From the NCBI GenBank assembly GCA_958295665.1, contig OY282558.1:354807034-354871033 (forward strand): DNA of 64,000 nucleotides, in the 5' to 3' direction. Numbering within the stretch: the first letter of the stretch is position 1; every line of letters begins with the position of its first letter. Shown in pieces: positions 60,001 to 64,000 of this stretch. Origin of the DNA: Tipula vernalis. Its lineage: Eukaryota > Arthropoda > Insecta > Diptera > Tipulidae. The position numbers and the translations under genes were made by a program. The notes beneath the pieces were generated by a model. That model searched no databases. It saw nothing but the letters and a program-made list of their open reading frames with translations, and had not been told where the DNA came from.

Positions 60001-61149
60001 ACGTGGCGAAATTCATGGATAAAGAATCCAACTTGAAATTAATTATTAATGGCAAACTTAAAAAAATAATATATGCAGTGGCCTTTTTTATACTGTAAAT
60101 AGATTTAGCGAGCAACTTCATCCTGTTAAATTTTGTTGCATCGTAAAAATTCACTCTCATCATTTTTTTTTTTCATAACGCGCCTAAAGAAGTATAACTT
60201 CAAATATATAACAAATAAATGTTAAATTCTATTGAAATACATTTTAAATAACATTGAATATTAAAAATGTTTTGATAATATGTAAAAATTCGTAAATATC
60301 ACGTGAACATTCAAAAGTAAAAAAAAAAACGTTTTTGGTGCGAACTAGGCAAAAAATTAAAAACAAGAATGTCATCTAAATTTAAGCAACGCACAAATAC
60401 CGGGATTGTACTTTTCAAATTGTTTGGCAAAAAGCGAATTATTTAAATTGAAATTCTATGTCAATCAATTTGAGGGAAATTACAAAATTTGTGTTCAAAA
60501 CAGGCGATTTTTTTTATATGCGCTTGTCGGTTGTTATATCTCATCTTTTGAGTTACGAGTGTCGACAACTCGTAATTAACAATGTCGCATAGTTGGGAGA
60601 AATTGTGATTATGTAAGCATCATGAGAACTGGTCTTACATGTGTTTTGTTGCATTTTCGAACAAATTTAGAAACTAATGAAGATAGAATAATGCTTAAAA
60701 TATCGGCCACCAGGCGTCACGGTTTTAGGATTTAGTGGTTAGTAAAATTTAATTTTGTACATTGGGAATTTCTTATGTAATGTCTTAATTGAGATTATTG
60801 AAAATCTATCGAATTTTGAAGCGAGTTGCGCGAAATGTCACCGAATTGTAGCTAAATCGGGATTTTCGATAGTAGGTGATTTTCAAGGTTTGTTTTGGGC
60901 TGAGTATTATTTTATATGTACATAATCGCAAGATTTTGTAGATTTTGTGAGATTATTCAATATTTCTAATATTGTTCGAGTTTGGTTGGATTGAGTTAAG
61001 GGTACCCTTGAGCTAGGTCGAATTCAGAAAATCCGAGATTTTTGCTTGTACATTTGTTTTTCTTGCTTTCCTTCTGTTATGTTCGATTTTGCCAAAGATG
61101 TATTTAAAGCCAAATTACGTATTAATTAATTTAATCAAGAGTGATTCAA

Positions 61150-61152
<3 letters not shown>
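60001..61152. other. Unassigned AT-rich DNA
   Basis: No gene seen. It may include the Helentron 5' terminus, which cannot be located without another copy. Confidence 0.4.

Positions 61153-61221
<69 letters not shown>
61153..61221. repeat. (TA)n microsatellite
   Basis: About 34 TA units followed by a T run. Confidence 0.95.
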
Positions 61222-61229
<8 letters not shown>

Positions 61230-61574
61230 TTCGGATAATGGATTATAACGGCGTAACGATAACGAAATTCGAAAAACCGTGGTAGTACTCTTTACTTAAA
61301 ATCTGGCAATCTGGTCCTGTGACGAGATACAATCCACACTTTCACAATGAAACACGACTACACTTTCTGTTTAGGTTTTATAACATTTTAATTATAAAGA
61401 TTGCTTTATTAAATTATAATAATATTTTATTGATTTTAAAAATAATATATTTTATATCAACAAATAATAATCATTGTTATTGTATTATGTTTTTAATTTC
61501 ATTAGAAGGAAAGATGTTGTTCACCATCGAGATCAAAACTAAAAACTTACTTCACAATCAATATTAGGTATTTT

Positions 61575-61760
61575 TTAGGCGTCAAAAACAATTAAATTAC
61601 CATGGCTAACACAATAGTCAGTAGAATGTGATTTTATTGCACGTACAGGTATGAAATTGGTTATCACAACTCCTGTATCCAATCCGTTACTAAATATGTG
61701 TCGAACAGATTGCTTACTAGATTTATGCCTACGCCCGTTTTTATGAAGAGCGTAAAACAA
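61575..61760 (-). other. Short unassigned frame next to the LINE tail
   Basis: 61 codons, including GLDTGVVITNFIPVRAI and YCVSHGNLIVFDA, more protein-like in composition than the surroundings. It lies immediately beyond the LINE poly(A) on the same strand. No family recognised. It could be an exon piece of a host gene or of another transposon. Confidence 0.2.
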
Positions 61761-61928
61761 AATTTTTATTTTTTTTTAAAATATTTTATTTATGATAACA
61801 ATAAAATTTTTTACAAAGTAACTAATCATTTTTGACTGACAGCTTTTGACTCTGACAATATAATAATAAAGCACTCATATGTGTTCTTTCCATAAAGTGT
61901 TGTTTTGGTTGATGTTGCATTGTGCGGA

Positions 61929-63100
61929 CTATTCAGGTAACTCAAAAGGTTTTAGTCTTTTAAGTCTTCTTAGTATACCCTCTTGATGAAGTAGTCTTGC
62001 AGCTTTGATCTTAGGGTGATGATGGAGCCTGTCCTGGTGTTTTTGTGCACATTTCTTTATTTTACTTGCGACTGTGTCTATTCCGAGATCTCTGTGAAGG
62101 TCACTATTACGAGTGTACCAAGGGACATTTATAATTCCTCTAAGAATTTTATTTTGAAATCGTTGAACTATCTGTTGATTGCTGATTTTGGTGCATCGCC
62201 ATAAATGAATATCTTATGTCCAGACCGGCTTGAGTACTGGTTTATAAAACACTCTTCTTTTTCACGTGTACTTTTCACTCTAACTTTGCATCAAGGTTCA
62301 TACCAAGGTATTTTGCTTGATTGGCATGTGGTACAGGGATATTATTGAGAGTCAGAGGTAGTGGTTCTATTGATCTATTAGTGAAGTAAATGTGAGTAGA
62401 CTTCGACTCATTCACTTTAATTCTCCACTTAGCTAGCCAATAGTATGTGACTTCAGATAGAATTGCAGTGTCATCTGCAAACGTGGCGATAGTTGTATTG
62501 CTCGTCTGCGGTATGTCGCTAGTAAACAGTACGAAAATGAAAGGCCATAAGACACGCCCCTGCGGGACTCCTGCTTTAGCTTCTTTAATGAAGGAGTAAA
62601 CACCTTCCTGGTTAACTCTAAAATATCTACTGTCAGGTATGACTTTAGCAGTTCGCAATACTCAAATGGCAGAGTTTTCTCCAATTTAAATATTAAACCA
62701 TCTAGCCAGACTTTGTCAAATGCCAGCGCTATGTCAAGAAATATGGCTGAACAATTCTTTTTTTCCTCAAAGGATGTTTCTATTATATCCGTTATTCTAT
62801 GGACTTGGTCGATTGTGGAGTGTTCCTCTCTAAATCCAAACTGATGGGACGGAACAGCTCCTGATTTTACAGCTTCTGGTTTAATTCTTTTTAATAAGAA
62901 TCTCTCAAATAGTTTTTACCAGCCACTTGGTGGCTTACCTGGCTTAGATATCATTATCACTTCCGCAAATTTACAAGATAGAGGGACATAACGGAGTCTG
63001 AAGGAAGCATTAATTATGTCCGATATTTTTTTAATAGCTTTATTAGGTAGTTGTTTTAGAATCTCTCCAGTTATCAGGTCATATCCTGGTGGTTTTTAAA
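61929..63100 (-). pseudogene. Jockey LINE reverse transcriptase and C-terminus
   Basis: Order on the minus strand: PGYDLITGEILKQLPNKAIK, PLSCKFAEVIMISKPGKPPS, SGAVPSHQFGFREEHSTIDQ, CSAIFLDIALAFDKVWLDGL (first palm aspartate), AGVPQGRVLWPFIFVLFTSD, and TTIATFADDTAIL with the FADD catalytic pair. Then come WRIKVNESKSTHIYFTNRS and AKYLGMNLDAKLE. Several shifts follow in a damaged stretch (about 62270-62180). The C-terminus is clean again: RFQNKILRGIINVPWYTRN, SDLHRDLGIDTVASKIKKCA, ending LKRLKPFELPE and TAG at 61931-61929. The catalytic residues persist, so inactivation is by frame damage. Confidence 0.9.
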
Positions 63101-64000
63101 GTACTACATGGTTCTTTATTTCTTGTTTAACTCTTTAGCATTAGTTAATAGAATTTCCTGTCTCAGGATAGTTGTTTGGTTTTCGAACAGTATATCCTGT
63201 TGGTTAAGTGTTTTAAATTTGGCTGAAAGTTACGCTCGAGATGATCCGCAAATTTTTCTGCTTTTCTTCTTTGCTTTTAGCCAGGTGACCATTATTTGTT
63301 CTTATTGGTGGTATATGCATAACTGGCCTTTTCCAATATTTGGTTGCTTTCCACAATGAATAATCACTACCTTTATCATATGTGAGAGATTGTTGGTATG
63401 AATTTATTGATTTATTTTTAAATTCCCGTATTTCTCTACGTATTCGTTGTGTTAAATTATTTAACCTATTTTTGACGGTTGGGTCTCGTGTACGTTGCCA
63501 TTCCCTTCAGCTACTTGTCTTCTCTATAACTAATGATTTAATTTCCATTGGAAGGCATTTTATTTATTTGCTAACAGTGGCTGTTTATCATGAGTAATTA
63601 TTATATCACTTATTATTATTAAAATAGAGGAGTGGTCAGATGTGGAGTCCAATCCTTCCTGCACTTGTATATACTCAACCGAGATTTTTCTTGTTATAAA
63701 GAAGTCAATTAGGTCTGGTGTTTTATTTTGAGCACTGGGCCAATAAGTTGATTTTCCAGTAGAATGCCAGTTGCAGTTGTATTTAATTATTGCTTGATGA
63801 AGTTCTTTTCCTTTAGTTGTGGTTAGTCTTGATCCCCAGTCAGTATGTTTAGCGTTGAAGTCACCCCAGATTACGAATTTTTCACCGAGCTGCTTGAAGA
63901 ACTGAGTATAAGCATTCTCTTTGATGTTATATCTAGGTGGGCAATATATTGCGGATACCGCTAACTTGTGGTTGGGGGTATTAATGCTAACGCTAATTGC
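63101..64000 (-). pseudogene. Jockey LINE endonuclease and linker
   Basis: From base 64000 downward a frame open for over 140 codons, with no ATG near its start because the true start is outside the window: LAVSAIYCPPRYNIKE, FVIWGDFNAKHTDWGSRL with the catalytic D and N, STGKSTYWPSAQNKTPDLID, and the final catalytic SDH in LDSTSDHSSIL. The linker then runs to RT in at least two frames (TQRIRREIREFKNKSINSYQ, SLTYDKGSDYSLWKATKYWK, IRTNNGHLAKSKEEKQKNL). The endonuclease would nick target DNA to prime reverse transcription. Confidence 0.9.

Larger units (their letters stand above)
61761..64000 (-). mobile_element. Jockey-clade LINE, 3' part
   Basis: Minus strand: endonuclease (64000-63600), linker, reverse transcriptase (about 63100-62275) and a C-terminal region to the stop at 61929-61931. 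A roughly 140-bp UTR and A-rich tail end at about 61765. The GDFN endonuclease, FADD reverse transcriptase and the wording of the C-terminal block fit the Jockey clade. The 5' part (ORF1 and endonuclease start) is outside the window. Frame is broken in RT. Confidence 0.88.

Overview
The window looks like gene-poor, AT-rich nuclear DNA of an arthropod, most likely an insect. This rests on the mobile elements, all types common in insects: BEL/Pao, gypsy and Jockey-clade retrotransposons, a Helentron with an endonuclease tail, Tc1, PIF/Harbinger and hAT-like DNA transposons, and a tRNA-derived SINE. No ordinary host gene, tRNA, rRNA or CRISPR array could be supported. Essentially every protein-like segment is a broken transposon gene. 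Species cannot be named from the sequence.

Layout, left to right. 1-3.84 kb: BEL/Pao pol (+), cut by the window edge, then its 3' LTR and a small MITE. 4.8-6.4 kb: gypsy gag-protease remnant (-), followed by a LINE endonuclease scrap (+). 6.9-11.6 kb: low-complexity AT-rich DNA. 11.65-14.29 kb: Tc1 element with doubled terminal repeats, split by a 1.38 kb hAT-like element. 16.7-18.9 kb: a second BEL/Pao (-). 19.0-20.3 kb: a strong 83-nt hairpin and two related (TA)n-bearing repeats. 20.3-30.3 kb: mostly unassigned, with a dispersed repeat at 25.4 kb, a LINE endonuclease fragment at 26.9 kb and a repeat unit at 28.6-29.7 kb. 30.29-33.61 kb: a rearranged BEL/Pao copy that carries a 5-bp target duplication although one end is not an LTR. 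35.7-36.5 kb: a fold-back element. 36.62-38.57 kb: PIF/Harbinger transposon with a SINE inside its left terminal repeat. 41.0-41.7 kb: a possible DUF4806-like decayed gene.

46.05-64 kb is a nest of insertions. A second 1.36 kb hAT-like copy sits inside a palindromic MITE that abuts a Helitron Rep fragment (48.1-49.3 kb). A Helentron runs on the minus strand from about 60.0 to 50.8 kb (Rep, Pif1-type helicase, endonuclease). It is split by a BEL/Pao element on the plus strand (53.0-57.8 kb) and also carries a pogo-like MITE and a fold-back repeat. 61.8-64.0 kb: the 3' part of a Jockey-clade LINE (-) with a poly(A) tail, running off the window.

The genes here do not form a pathway. The story is the order of insertions, which can be reconstructed at several points from target-site duplications and from reading frames that resume across insertions. 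The items most worth a second look are the BEL copy at 30.3-33.6 kb, the layered Helentron, the IR/DR-type Tc1 and the inverted pair of hairpin-bearing hAT-like elements.
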